Source: Sulfitobacter sp. DSM 110093 | GTDB lineage: Bacteria; Pseudomonadota; Alphaproteobacteria; Rhodobacterales; Rhodobacteraceae | Reading direction: 5' to 3' | DNA: 64,000 nucleotides | Assembly (NCBI RefSeq): GCF_022788715.1 | Contig: NZ_CP085167.1 | Span: forward strand, 2,741,001 to 2,805,000 | Notes under the pieces: generated by a model | The model's input: the letters and a program-made list of their open reading frames with translations, nothing else | The model's database searches: none | What the model was told of the DNA's origin: nothing | Made by a program: the position numbers and the translations under genes | Shown: positions 1 to 7,682 of the stretch, piece after piece | Position numbering within the stretch: position 1 is the first letter of the stretch | Layout of the letters: each line of letters begins with the position of its first letter

Positions 1-1
1 C

Positions 2-310
2 GGGCTTGTGCTGCGCGGGGTCCGCGCCAGGAACGGGATCGTGACGCTTATCCCAGGAACCGACACGCGGCGCGGCATCATCGCTGCGGTCTATATTGTC
101 GCCTCGGTGCTGAGCATCGTGGTTCTTGCCGAACCGGTGGGGCTTCAGATCCTCGTTTTCGTCATCGTGTTAAGTGGGCTGTTGGCGGCCTGGCGCCGCC
201 CACTCGCCGCGTTGGTGCTGGCATTGGGCCTGACGGTGGCCTTCGACGCCATTTTTCGACTGCTGCTTCGGGTGCCTCTACCCTCGGGCCTGCTTGAAGG
301 AATGCTTTGA
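2..310 (+). CDS. TctB-like small membrane subunit of a tripartite tricarboxylate transporter (5' partial)
   Basis: The reading frame is open to the left edge, so the N-terminus lies outside the window. The visible ~100 residues contain three to four hydrophobic segments rich in Leu/Val/Ala, typical of the roughly 150-residue TctB family, which is otherwise poorly conserved. The call rests mainly on position: its TGA stop sits directly at the start of a clear tctA. In this family TctB is the small integral membrane partner of TctA, and both work with a periplasmic TctC binding protein; no tctC is visible here and it may lie upstream. Confidence 0.7.
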   Translation, partial: GLVLRGVRARNGIVTLIPGTDTRRGIIAAVYIVASVLSIVVLAEPVGLQILVFVIVLSGLLAAWRRPLAALVLALGLTVAFDAIFRLLLRVPLPSGLLEGML

Positions 311-312
311 AG

Positions 313-1797
313 ATGTTTCAAGATTTCCTGTCCGCAGCCGCACTGGTGACAAGCCCGGACACGCTCTTGTCCATCGTGATCGCGTCGTTCTTCGGCTTTG
401 TCGTAGGAGCGCTTCCCGGATTGACTGCGACGATGGCCGTGGCTCTCCTGATCCCGATCACCTTCCTGCTGTCGCCCATCGCGGCCATCGCGTCGATCGT
501 GTCTGCCGCCGCGATGTCCATCTTTGCTGGAGATATTCCCGGCGCGCTACTGCGCATCCCCGGAACCCCCGCCTCGGCTGCCTATATGGAGGATGCTCAC
601 GCGCTGGTCCTGAAGGGCGAGGCAGGTTACGTGATCGGTGCCTCTGCCGTGTTTGGACTGGTCGGCGGCACCATCGGGACAATCATCCTAGTCGCCGCCT
701 CGCCCCTACTGGCAGATTTCGCGCTGAGCTTCTCGAGCTTCGAATTCTTCTGGCTGGGATGTCTTGGCCTGAGTTGCGCGGTACTTGTGGCGGGGGACGA
801 CCTGCTTAAGGGAATAGCCGCACTGATGATCGGACTTCTGATCGCAAGCGTAGGGATGGATTACACTACGGGCTATCCTCGTTTTACCTTCGGAACTTGG
901 GTGCTGCTCGAAGGCATTTCCTTCATCCCGGCGTTGATCGGCATGTTCGCGCTTCCCGAGATCCTGCGCCTCCTGTCCAGCAAAAGCGGGCCCCGGACGC
1001 TGCCGGACGCGGCGCCGGGTTCTGCCCCGTCGAAGATTTCCAAAGCCGGGCGACGCTATTGGTGGACGTCGCTGCGCAGCGCCGTGATGGGAACCGGGCT
1101 CGGATCATTGCCGGGCGCTGGCGCAGATATTGCCGCCTGGATCGCCGTTGCGGTGACACGGCGGTCGACGAAAGAGCCCCAGCTTTGGGGCAAGGGCCAT
1201 ATCGAACCCATTGTCGCTGGTGGATCGGCCAATAACGCGGCGCTTGCGGGGGCTTGGATTCCCGCGCTTGTCTTCGCCATCCCGGGCGACACGATCACCG
1301 CTATCGCGATTGGCGTATTGTATCTAAAAGGCGTGAATCCAGGTCCAATGGTGTTCATCGAAAGCGGCCAGATGGTCTATGCCGTGTTTTTGGTGTTCTT
1401 CCTTGCCAACCTGTTGCTGCTTCCTTTCGGCTGGCTCGGCATCCGCTTGGCGGGGCTGGTTCTGCGCGTGCCGCCGAGCGTCATCGCGCCAACGCTGTTG
1501 ATCCTCGCCTGCCTAGGCGCTTTTGCGATCGACAACGACGTGACCGGCTTACTTGTAATGCTCTGCTTAGGGGTGCTGGCGACGATCATGAATGCATCTG
1601 ATCTGCCGCTTGCTCCGGTGGTTCTCGGAATCGTCATGGGGCAAATTGTTGAAGAAAATCTGATGCAGTCACTCATTAGCACGCAAGGTGATCTCCTAGC
1701 CTTCTTTGATCGACCTGGCTCTGCAATCCTCGGAATCTTAACTCTTCTCATATGGAGTGGCGCCTTGATCAAAGCAGTGCTGCGGTTAAGGGGATAA
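313..1797 (+). CDS. TctA-family large permease subunit of a tripartite tricarboxylate transporter
   Basis: About 494 residues, the usual length for TctA. The N-terminal part has the family pattern GxxPGLTATMAVALLIPIT and later the conserved GDIPGALLRIPGTPAS segment; a second related motif, LPGAGADIAAW, lies near residue 260. About ten to twelve hydrophobic helices are seen. TctA carries the ion-coupled transport path at the inner membrane for carboxylates delivered by a binding protein. I chose ATG 313 over the in-frame TTG 307 because GAAGGAA lies upstream; either start overlaps or abuts the tctB stop, so the two are translationally coupled. The substrate cannot be told from sequence. Confidence 0.9.
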   Translation: MFQDFLSAAALVTSPDTLLSIVIASFFGFVVGALPGLTATMAVALLIPITFLLSPIAAIASIVSAAAMSIFAGDIPGALLRIPGTPASAAYMEDAHALVLKGEAGYVIGASAVFGLVGGTIGTIILVAASPLLADFALSFSSFEFFWLGCLGLSCAVLVAGDDLLKGIAALMIGLLIASVGMDYTTGYPRFTFGTWVLLEGISFIPALIGMFALPEILRLLSSKSGPRTLPDAAPGSAPSKISKAGRRYWWTSLRSAVMGTGLGSLPGAGADIAAWIAVAVTRRSTKEPQLWGKGHIEPIVAGGSANNAALAGAWIPALVFAIPGDTITAIAIGVLYLKGVNPGPMVFIESGQMVYAVFLVFFLANLLLLPFGWLGIRLAGLVLRVPPSVIAPTLLILACLGAFAIDNDVTGLLVMLCLGVLATIMNASDLPLAPVVLGIVMGQIVEENLMQSLISTQGDLLAFFDRPGSAILGILTLLIWSGALIKAVLRLRG

Positions 1798-1910
1798 AGG
1801 CCGCTAATTTGAGGCCAATGCCGACATGGAACTTTCTTTGCAGAATTACTTAAAAAATTCCGATTGATAAGGTAATCCCCCCTAAAATTAGTGGTGATGG
1901 ATTCAGGCGG

Positions 1911-2013
1911 TCACTGCAACACCTGCTCTAACTTACACGCTGGTATGAGAAACCCTAAGGTTTTCCGTGGCCGATTGTTGAGTTGGTTTGCGACCTCATC
2001 CAACTGTTCCTGT
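1911..2013 (-). pseudogene. C-terminal remnant of an IS30-family transposase
   Basis: Reading the minus strand from about 2013 gives QEQLDEVANQLNNRPRKTLG and then about 13 more residues to a stop at 1911. The string LNNRPRKTLG is the typical C-terminus of IS30-family transposases. Only about 34 codons remain. The sequence just beyond the stop, around 1895-1910, resembles the terminus of such an element. It borders the 3' end of an IS3-type fragment, so both have been cut by later events. Confidence 0.7.
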
Positions 2014-2046
2014 GGTGTGCCCCCATCGGGTGGTCCAGTTTGAATG

Positions 2047-2547
2047 TTAGTGCATAGTCGGTCTTTGGTCTATCGGGACAATGCTCTTGGGCGCTGACGG
2101 CCGGTATCCTAAGGCGCTGTGGGGCCTGACCGTATTGTAGTGACGCCGCCAGCGTTCGATCAGGATCTGGGCTTCGCGTAATGTTGTGAAGACCTCGCCG
2201 TTGAGCAGCTCATCCCGGAAACGGGCATTGAAGCTCTCGCAGTAGCCGTTCTTCATGCGCCGCTTTCCCGGCTGAACAGGGGTTCTGGAGGGTGCAACGA
2301 CGTCGCAGACATGTCCGAGTCCGAGAAGATGGCGGTGCAAGCCATAGCCGCACGGACCTGCTTCATAGGCAAAAGATATCGCTTCAAACCTGACCGACAA
2401 TTTCTTGACCATTCGATTGATGGCGGTCGTCTCGTGCGGGATTGAACCCAAAGAGCAAACCTCGCCGGATCGTTCGCCTTCAGCAAAAGCCACAGCGATT
2501 GTATCCTTGTGTACATCGAGACCCACATAGGCATCAAAATTATCCAT
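2047..2547 (-). pseudogene. Chimeric transposase ORF: IS110 N-terminus fused to IS3-family C-terminus
   Basis: One open frame of about 166 codons joins two unrelated transposases. Residues 1-96 match the N-terminus of IS110-family DEDD transposases (YVGLDVHKDTIAVA at the start, YEAGPCGYGLHR and VVAPSRTPVQPGKR later). At about base 2259 it switches in frame to the C-terminus of an IS3-family OrfB (NGYCESFNARFRDELLNG, then WRRHYNTVRPHSALGYRP). The IS3 terminal sequence continues to about 2016-2042 (GGTGGTCCAGTTTGAATG). ATG 2547 has a good ribosome site (GGAGAACTGTT). Neither catalytic domain is complete, so it is almost surely inactive as a transposase, although the frame is intact. Confidence 0.8.
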
Positions 2548-2590
2548 AACAGTTCTCCTTTCCTCGCCGCACAATTATGCACTGCAGTCA

Positions 2591-2819
2591 CGGAAAACGG
2601 TCATCTCATCTGGCTCTTTGCAGGGGCCGACACAGGTGCGGAAACCTTGGCCCGCGCTATGACTATTATCGAGACGGCAAAGCTAAACGGGCCGACCCAC
2701 AGGCATATCTCGCGGACGTTCTCGACCGCATCCACGACCACAAGATCAACCAGCTGGATGAGCTGCTGCCGTGGAACTGGAAAGCGTCAAACCCAGAAGC
2801 AAGCAGTCAGGCCGCATAA
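2591..2819 (+). pseudogene. C-terminal remnant of an IS66-family transposase, frameshifted
   Basis: The plus strand reads NGHLIWLFAGADTGAETLAR, then IIETAKLNG, and after a frameshift near 2693 continues DPQAYLADVLDRIHDHKINQ and LDELLPW to a stop at 2819. This is the conserved C-terminus of IS66-type transposases (TAKLNG-DPxAYLxDVLxRIxDH-LDELLPW). Only about 75 codons survive and one frameshift splits them. It starts next to the IS110 5' end and is followed by the site where the complete IS3-family element inserted. Confidence 0.8.
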
Positions 2820-2950
2820 TCCGCGGTGCCAATGGCTTGGTTACGACATTCCCCTTGCCCGCCCAGCGAAGGGCATTTGCCGCGCTATCGACACCGCTCG
2901 CATGATGGAACTGATGAGCATGCTGGACCGGCCCCCGTTTCACCGGACAC

Positions 2951-3784
2951 CTAAGCGGTTTCGGTTTTGGCCTTGATGAACTCGCGAGGCGAGCGCCATT
3001 TTAGGCCGCTGTGTGGGTGGTTGTCGTTATAGTCCTCGATCCATTCTCCTATCAAATTCAAAACGGTTTCGGCATTGGGTAGTGGATTGACGCGCACGTA
3101 GTCGCGTTTGAGCGTCTTTACGAAGGCTTCGGACATGCCGTTGGATTGCGGGCTGGCGACTGGGGTGAAACATGACTTCAGGCCGAGCTGGCGAGCGAAG
3201 ATGCGGGTTTCCTTTGCTGTGTAAGCGCTTCCATTGTCGGATAAGACCTCGACCACCTCTGGCGCACGATAGCTGCCGAAGCGTTTCTCGACCGCCTCCA
3301 GAAGCATGTCACGCACGTCCGAGCCGCTAATCCCGGCATTGGCGACGGCCCGCCAGGCAATGATCTCACGATCATGAGCATCGAGCAGAAACGCCGCGCG
3401 GATAATGTCGCCATTCCAGCAGGTGAACTCCAGCCCGTCAGAGCACCAGCGCAAGTTCGACCGCATCATGATGACCTTGCCATCATGGGCGCGTTCGGGC
3501 CGGTCGAAGCCGGATCGCTCCAGCAGCAGGTGATTGGCCTTCATAATGCGATAGACGCGTTTATGATTTGCCGGGGCAAGGCTTTCTGCCTTGAGTTCCC
3601 GGTTCAGCACTGCACAGATCCGGCGGTAGCCATAGGTTGGGCGCTCCGCCACCAAACGCTCGATACGTGGCAAGAGCGCCGCGTCCTGAGCTTTATAATA
3701 GCTCCGACGCGGCTCCGTGTTTCCCCTCTGCCGTTCATGTAGGTTCGAACGGGATACGCCTAACGTCTGTGCCACCGCCTTCAC
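2951..3784 (-). CDS. IS3-family transposase OrfB (DDE integrase domain)
   Basis: About 277 residues. An HTH_21-like segment (RPTYGYRRICAVLNRE) precedes the rve/DDE core. The catalytic triad is visible as D in the CSDGLEFTC segment, D in VLSDNGSAYTA and E in SNGMSEAFVKTLKRDY. It overlaps the end of orfA by four bases, so in this family it is normally made as an OrfAB fusion by programmed -1 frameshifting. The frame is complete, so it may be active. Confidence 0.93.
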   Translation of the reverse strand: MKAVAQTLGVSRSNLHERQRGNTEPRRSYYKAQDAALLPRIERLVAERPTYGYRRICAVLNRELKAESLAPANHKRVYRIMKANHLLLERSGFDRPERAHDGKVIMMRSNLRWCSDGLEFTCWNGDIIRAAFLLDAHDREIIAWRAVANAGISGSDVRDMLLEAVEKRFGSYRAPEVVEVLSDNGSAYTAKETRIFARQLGLKSCFTPVASPQSNGMSEAFVKTLKRDYVRVNPLPNAETVLNLIGEWIEDYNDNHPHSGLKWRSPREFIKAKTETA

Positions 3785-4164
3785 CGGGAACCGCCCGGTT
3801 TGAGCGACTGCGCAAGCAAGGTCGGTTTTTTTGAGCGGGACTTGTCGAGCGCTTCCTTCAAGATCTCCACTTCCAGCGTTTTGCGTCCCAGCTGGCGCTC
3901 AAGCTCCCGAACGCGGGCTTCCATCTCTCGAACAGCCTTATTGCTGGTCACGCTGTCATCCCCTGTCACAGCGACACTCCCTCCCTCAAGCATCAATCTA
4001 CGCCAACGATACAACAGATTAGGCGCCACGCCATTACGACGAGCAACGGCGGAAACGCTATCCCCGTCGTAGAGGGTCTCTTCAACGATCCGCAGCTTTT
4101 CAGCCGCAGACCAGCGTCGACGGCGCCCACCATCAGTAATGATTTCCATCTCAGACATAAGCAC
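3781..4164 (-). CDS. IS3-family transposase OrfA (HTH protein)
   Basis: Small basic protein of about 125 residues. It begins with an HTH_Tnp_1 domain (RRRWSAAEKLRIVEETL, then VSAVARRNGVAPNLLYRWRR) and ends with a leucine-zipper-like heptad region (VREMEARVRELERQLGRKTL). This is the usual DNA-binding OrfA of the IS2-like branch of IS3. Several nearby ATGs make the exact start uncertain. Its end overlaps orfB, consistent with frameshift production of the full transposase. Confidence 0.92.
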   Translation of the reverse strand: MLMSEMEIITDGGRRRRWSAAEKLRIVEETLYDGDSVSAVARRNGVAPNLLYRWRRLMLEGGSVAVTGDDSVTSNKAVREMEARVRELERQLGRKTLEVEILKEALDKSRSKKPTLLAQSLKPGGSR

Positions 4165-4240
4165 GTGCTTAAGGCTATCCTTAAGCCTCCTTGGTCAGTC
4201 CAAGGTGTCCGGTCGAAATGGGGGCCAGTTCACATGCCCT

Positions 4241-4555
4241 CCGTCCGACCCTGAGGAGATCCATCATGACAAGGTTTCCAATCTCGAGATGGGGTGTCTT
4301 TTCGAAGAACTAATTCGCCATTTCTGGGAAACCTCCAATAAGACCGCCGGTTAACATTTTGCCCCGCGCTAAGTTGTCCGTCTTATCGTGGTTCTTCTCC
4401 TGGCGAACGATGAGGAGGCAATCTCGGGTGCGGGGATCATCCGCCGGGTTTATGATCCAGCATGCGGCACCGGTGGCATACTTTCAGTGGCGGAAGTAGC
4501 CACGGAATGGACACTGCTTGCCATGCCGCCCATAGTGGCACCGGTTTCAGTCTAG
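4241..4555 (+). pseudogene. Remnant of a type I restriction-modification methylase (hsdM)
   Basis: Translation from 4241 gives PSDPEEIHHDKVSNLEMG and then FEELIRHFWETSNKTAG, the conserved region before the methylase core of HsdM. A stop codon (TAA where GAA is expected) follows, then a frameshift near 4372, after which the frame reads VVRLIVVLLLANDEEA and YDPACGTGG. The last string is the S-adenosylmethionine-binding motif I of N6-adenine methylases. Only about 90 codons remain, and the end runs into unrelated sequence before the next gene. No hsdR or hsdS is present. Confidence 0.8.
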
Positions 4556-4566
4556 GAGCACTCGAG

Positions 4567-5400
4567 ATGGTGGAAGACAGCTTTCCAGAGAATCTTCGGC
4601 TGCTTTGCAGCTACGCTCATTCGATCACCGAAGTGTGTGAGAAGCTGTCGATCAACCGACAGCAGTTTCATAGGTACCTGAACGGAAAAAGCCGACCCTC
4701 GCACAGGAACTTGAGGAATATCTGCGACTTTTTCGGGGTCGAATTGCACGAGATTTTCATGGAAAAGGGAAATTTCAGCACGTTGATTTCTCTGCGCAGC
4801 CCTCGTGGACCCGAGATCGATCCGTTCGGCAATTTCATCGCCAAATTGCACAGGGTAAACCCGAACGCGCGCCGTGATATGGCAGAGTATATCGGCTATT
4901 ATAGATGCTATTTCCGGCAGGTGGAGTTTCCCGGAATGATGCAGTGTTCTCTGATGCGGATGTTCGCCGACCGGGGGTTTGTCTATATATGGAATATCGA
5001 GAATTACGGGGCATCGAAGCGGCGGGCGCGGAACCTTCTGTTCTATACCGGAATCGCCTTCCATAACGGTGAGCGTATCATGGTGCATGAGCGCGAAAAG
5101 CGGTCCGGGCAGATGATGTGGACCTCGATCCTTTACCCGTCGAGGATGGATCAGGCCTCGCTTATGACGGGACTGAGCCTTGGGGTCAGCAGTGCGATGT
5201 CGCGGGATATAGCATGTTACCGGGTGGTGTGGGAGGCGCTGGGGCCTAGGGTTGATGTCCGCTCAGAGATCCGGAAATGTGGTTTGATCAGCCTCGATGA
5301 TCCGTCAATTCCGTCGGATATCCTTGCAGCGACCCGTAACGATTCCGACCCCGAGGACCAAGTATTCACAGGCCGGCCTTGGGATATTTTCACATCCTGA
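4567..5400 (+). CDS. HTH (XRE-like) transcriptional regulator next to the betaine uptake operon
   Basis: About 277 residues. The N-terminus has an XRE-type helix-turn-helix (ITEVCEKLSINRQQFHRYLN, then NLRNICDFFGVELHEIF). The remaining 200 residues have no motif I recognise and may be a sensing domain. ATG 4567 is preferred over an upstream in-frame start at 4462 because AGGAGC lies seven bases before it and the upstream codons lie in hsdM debris. It is 174 bp upstream of the binding-protein gene on the same strand, so it probably controls that operon; this is inference from position. Confidence 0.75.
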   Translation: MVEDSFPENLRLLCSYAHSITEVCEKLSINRQQFHRYLNGKSRPSHRNLRNICDFFGVELHEIFMEKGNFSTLISLRSPRGPEIDPFGNFIAKLHRVNPNARRDMAEYIGYYRCYFRQVEFPGMMQCSLMRMFADRGFVYIWNIENYGASKRRARNLLFYTGIAFHNGERIMVHEREKRSGQMMWTSILYPSRMDQASLMTGLSLGVSSAMSRDIACYRVVWEALGPRVDVRSEIRKCGLISLDDPSIPSDILAATRNDSDPEDQVFTGRPWDIFTS

Positions 5401-5574
5401 CATACTGTCGCGACATGTAGCTTTTCCCACTACAGAGCACGACTTTGATTCGCCCCAGTCTAGCGCATAGTGATGCGTGAAGGCCGGGCCCGGCCTGTGG
5501 TGCGGCAACATTCACGTCGCACGGCTCAGCCACAGTGACCGGACAAACAACGCCAAATCAGCAGGGAGAAACTT

Positions 5575-6522
5575 ATGACTTTCACGAAAACTTCAATCCG
5601 GACACTGGCTGGAGCGGCATGTCTTGCCACCGCAGGGCCCGCGCTTGCCACCGACCGGACGGAACCGGTGGTCATTCCCATCGTGAGCGACACCTCGACC
5701 GACCTGATCTCGACCATTCTGGGCGCGACATTGGAAAAGGCGGGGTACAACATCGAGTATGTCGATGCAGATTATGCGGCGAGCTTCTCGGGCATTCAGA
5801 CCGGCGACCTGCATTTCACCGTCTGCTGGCAGTCGACGATGGAGCTTTGCGAAGGCTCGACCGAAAACGGCAAGGCCATCAACGCCGGATCGACGGGTAT
5901 CCGCACAGCAGAGGGTTGGTGGTATCCGATGTCACTGAAGGAAAATTGCCCGGGTCTGCCCAACTGGAAAGCCCTCACGGAACCTGCCTGTATCGAGGCG
6001 CTTGCCACTGCCGAGACTGCACCCAAGGCGCGTTTTGTGGAAGGACCGGCCGACTGGGTCATGCCGGTCGAGGAAATGGCCCGTGCCTTCGACATCGACG
6101 TCGAGCCGATCGCATCGGGCAGTGCCGCCGCACTTGTCGCCACGGTCTCGACCGCCGCGCGCCGGGGTGAGCCGGTGGTCGCGTGGGGCTATACACCGCA
6201 CTGGTACTTCATGAGCGACGAAGGTGAGTTCGTCGAGTTCCCGGAATACCAAGAAGGGTGTCACGACGACCCGTCGTGGGGGGCGAACCCAGATGCGACC
6301 TATGATTGCAACGTAGAAACGGGCGTGCTGTGGCTCTTTGCCAACAAGAAATTCATCGATGCCGAACCGGAGGCCGCCGAGATCATCGAGAAGTTTGAGT
6401 TGGAAGACAGTCAAGTGACTGATGGCTACCGCAAGGTCGACGTCGAGGGCGTACCGATCGAAACTGTCACCGAACAGTGGATGAACGAAAACGAGGCCAT
6501 CTGGCAAGCCTGGCTGCAGTAA
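5575..6522 (+). CDS. ABC transporter substrate-binding protein, glycine/proline-betaine type (OpuAC family)
   Basis: About 315 residues with a clear signal peptide ending in AGPALA-TD, so it is periplasmic. The fold is that of OpuAC/ProX proteins, with features such as the early IPIVSDTSTDLIS stretch, many Trp residues suited to an aromatic box for quaternary amines (WQSTMEL, EGWWYP, ADWVMP, WGYTPHWYF) and a family C-terminus (VTEQWMNENEAIWQAW). A strong ribosome site (CAGGGAGAAACTT) precedes ATG. It begins the transporter operon; the ATPase and permease follow. The ligand could be glycine betaine, proline betaine, carnitine or a relative. Confidence 0.88.
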   Translation: MTFTKTSIRTLAGAACLATAGPALATDRTEPVVIPIVSDTSTDLISTILGATLEKAGYNIEYVDADYAASFSGIQTGDLHFTVCWQSTMELCEGSTENGKAINAGSTGIRTAEGWWYPMSLKENCPGLPNWKALTEPACIEALATAETAPKARFVEGPADWVMPVEEMARAFDIDVEPIASGSAAALVATVSTAARRGEPVVAWGYTPHWYFMSDEGEFVEFPEYQEGCHDDPSWGANPDATYDCNVETGVLWLFANKKFIDAEPEAAEIIEKFELEDSQVTDGYRKVDVEGVPIETVTEQWMNENEAIWQAWLQ

Positions 6523-6577
6523 CATCGGTCTAACATCCGCACGGCCTGCTCGCGCGAGTTCACGGCAAGGGATAGAC

Positions 6578-6599
6578 AGGTTCGGATTTCCTCGAACCG
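6578..6599 (+). promoter_or_regulatory. Inverted repeat between binding-protein and ATPase genes
   Basis: GGTTCG and CGAACC form a 6-bp stem with an 8-base loop in the 100-bp gap between the binding protein and ATPase genes. There is no T-run, so it is more likely an mRNA-stabilising or attenuating hairpin than a full terminator. Such structures often let binding protein be made in excess over ATPase. Confidence 0.4.
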
Positions 6600-6623
6600 G
6601 TATAGGATGAGGTGCGGGGTCAC

Positions 6624-7682
6624 ATGAAGGACTTGCAGAGTTCAATGATTAAGGACAATTCGGAAAACGTCGTTATCCGGTGCAATGCCGTATGGAAGCT
6701 TTACGGCGATGCCGCAAGCGGGCTTGCGCGGGACGGGGCCGGGTCCATCACCGACGAGGTGCTTGCGGAAATGGACGTCATCGCCGCCGTGCGCGATGTC
6801 AACCTCGAGGTGAGGCGGGACGAGATTTTCGTGATCATGGGGCTGTCGGGCTCGGGCAAGTCAAGTTTGCTGCGATGCATGACGGGGCTGGTCGAGCTGA
6901 CGATGGGCGAGCTCGAAGTCGCCGGGTATGAACTTGGTCGCGCAAGCGCGCAGAGGTTGATCGAGATGCGCCGCCATGCTGTGAGTATGGTGTTCCAGGA
7001 TTTCGCGCTGTTGCCGCATCTAACAGTGCTTGACAATGTGGCGTTTCCACTGCGCATGCAGGGTGTGCCGCGTGCCGAACGGCACCGAAAGGCGAGGGAG
7101 TTGGTCGAGCTTGTGGGTCTGGCGGGACGTGAGAGCTATCTACCGCACGAGTTGTCGGGCGGTCAGCAGCAGCGCGTCGGTATTGCCCGGAGCCTGATGA
7201 CGGAGCCTGAAATCTGGTTTCTTGACGAGCCTTTCTCGGCGCTTGACCCCTTGATCCGGGCAGAGATGCAGAACGAATTCCTACGGATTCAGGGTATGCT
7301 TCGTAAATCTATCGTCTTTGTCACACATGATTTTGAAGAGGCGGTGCGGCTGGCCGATCGCATTGCCATCATGCATTCCGGCAAGGTCGTACAAATCGGC
7401 ACGCCGGAGGAGCTGATCACCAGCCCGGCCGACGACTACGTAGCCAAATTTACCCGGAAGATCCCGCGCCGGCAGGTCATAAAGGTAGGCTCGGTGATGA
7501 CGCCCGCCAACGGCGTGGCAGCGGGAAATCGAGTCCATGCGTGCGATGTTATCGGCGATGTTGCGGCGCAGGTGGTGAATTCCACGGAGCCAACCGAGGT
7601 GGTCGACGATACCGGAGCGCTTGTCGGAATGATTGACGCCAAGACAATGATTCAACTGCTGCTGAACGACGAAGTGACATGA
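6624..7682 (+). CDS. Betaine-type ABC transporter ATP-binding protein (ProV/OpuAA family)
   Basis: About 352 residues. All ABC motifs are present in order: Walker A GLSGSGKSS, Q-loop VFQDFALLPH, signature LSGGQQQRVGIARSL, Walker B EIWFLDEPFSALD and the H-loop FVTHDFEEAVRLAD. A C-terminal extension of about 80 residues with VMTP and VVDDTGALVGMIDA strings looks like a short CBS-like regulatory part, as in ProV/OpuAA. ATG 6624 is chosen over GTG 6612; both follow a GAGG. The stop overlaps the permease start by four bases (ATGA), so the pair is coupled. Confidence 0.92.
   Translation: MKDLQSSMIKDNSENVVIRCNAVWKLYGDAASGLARDGAGSITDEVLAEMDVIAAVRDVNLEVRRDEIFVIMGLSGSGKSSLLRCMTGLVELTMGELEVAGYELGRASAQRLIEMRRHAVSMVFQDFALLPHLTVLDNVAFPLRMQGVPRAERHRKARELVELVGLAGRESYLPHELSGGQQQRVGIARSLMTEPEIWFLDEPFSALDPLIRAEMQNEFLRIQGMLRKSIVFVTHDFEEAVRLADRIAIMHSGKVVQIGTPEELITSPADDYVAKFTRKIPRRQVIKVGSVMTPANGVAAGNRVHACDVIGDVAAQVVNSTEPTEVVDDTGALVGMIDAKTMIQLLLNDEVT

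Larger units (their letters stand above)
2924..4232 (-). mobile_element. Complete IS3-family insertion sequence with 5-bp target duplication
   Basis: The element is 1309 bp. Its ends form imperfect inverted repeats of about 29 bp: the left end reads TGGACCGGCCCCCGTTTC and the reverse complement of the right end TGAACTGGCCCCCATTTC, both running into CCGGACACCT. It is flanked by the perfect 5-bp direct repeat CATGC at 2919-2923 and 4233-4237, the expected target duplication. It carries orfA and orfB in the usual overlapping arrangement. The intact duplication suggests a fairly recent insertion into an already damaged stretch next to the hsdM remnant. Confidence 0.9.
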
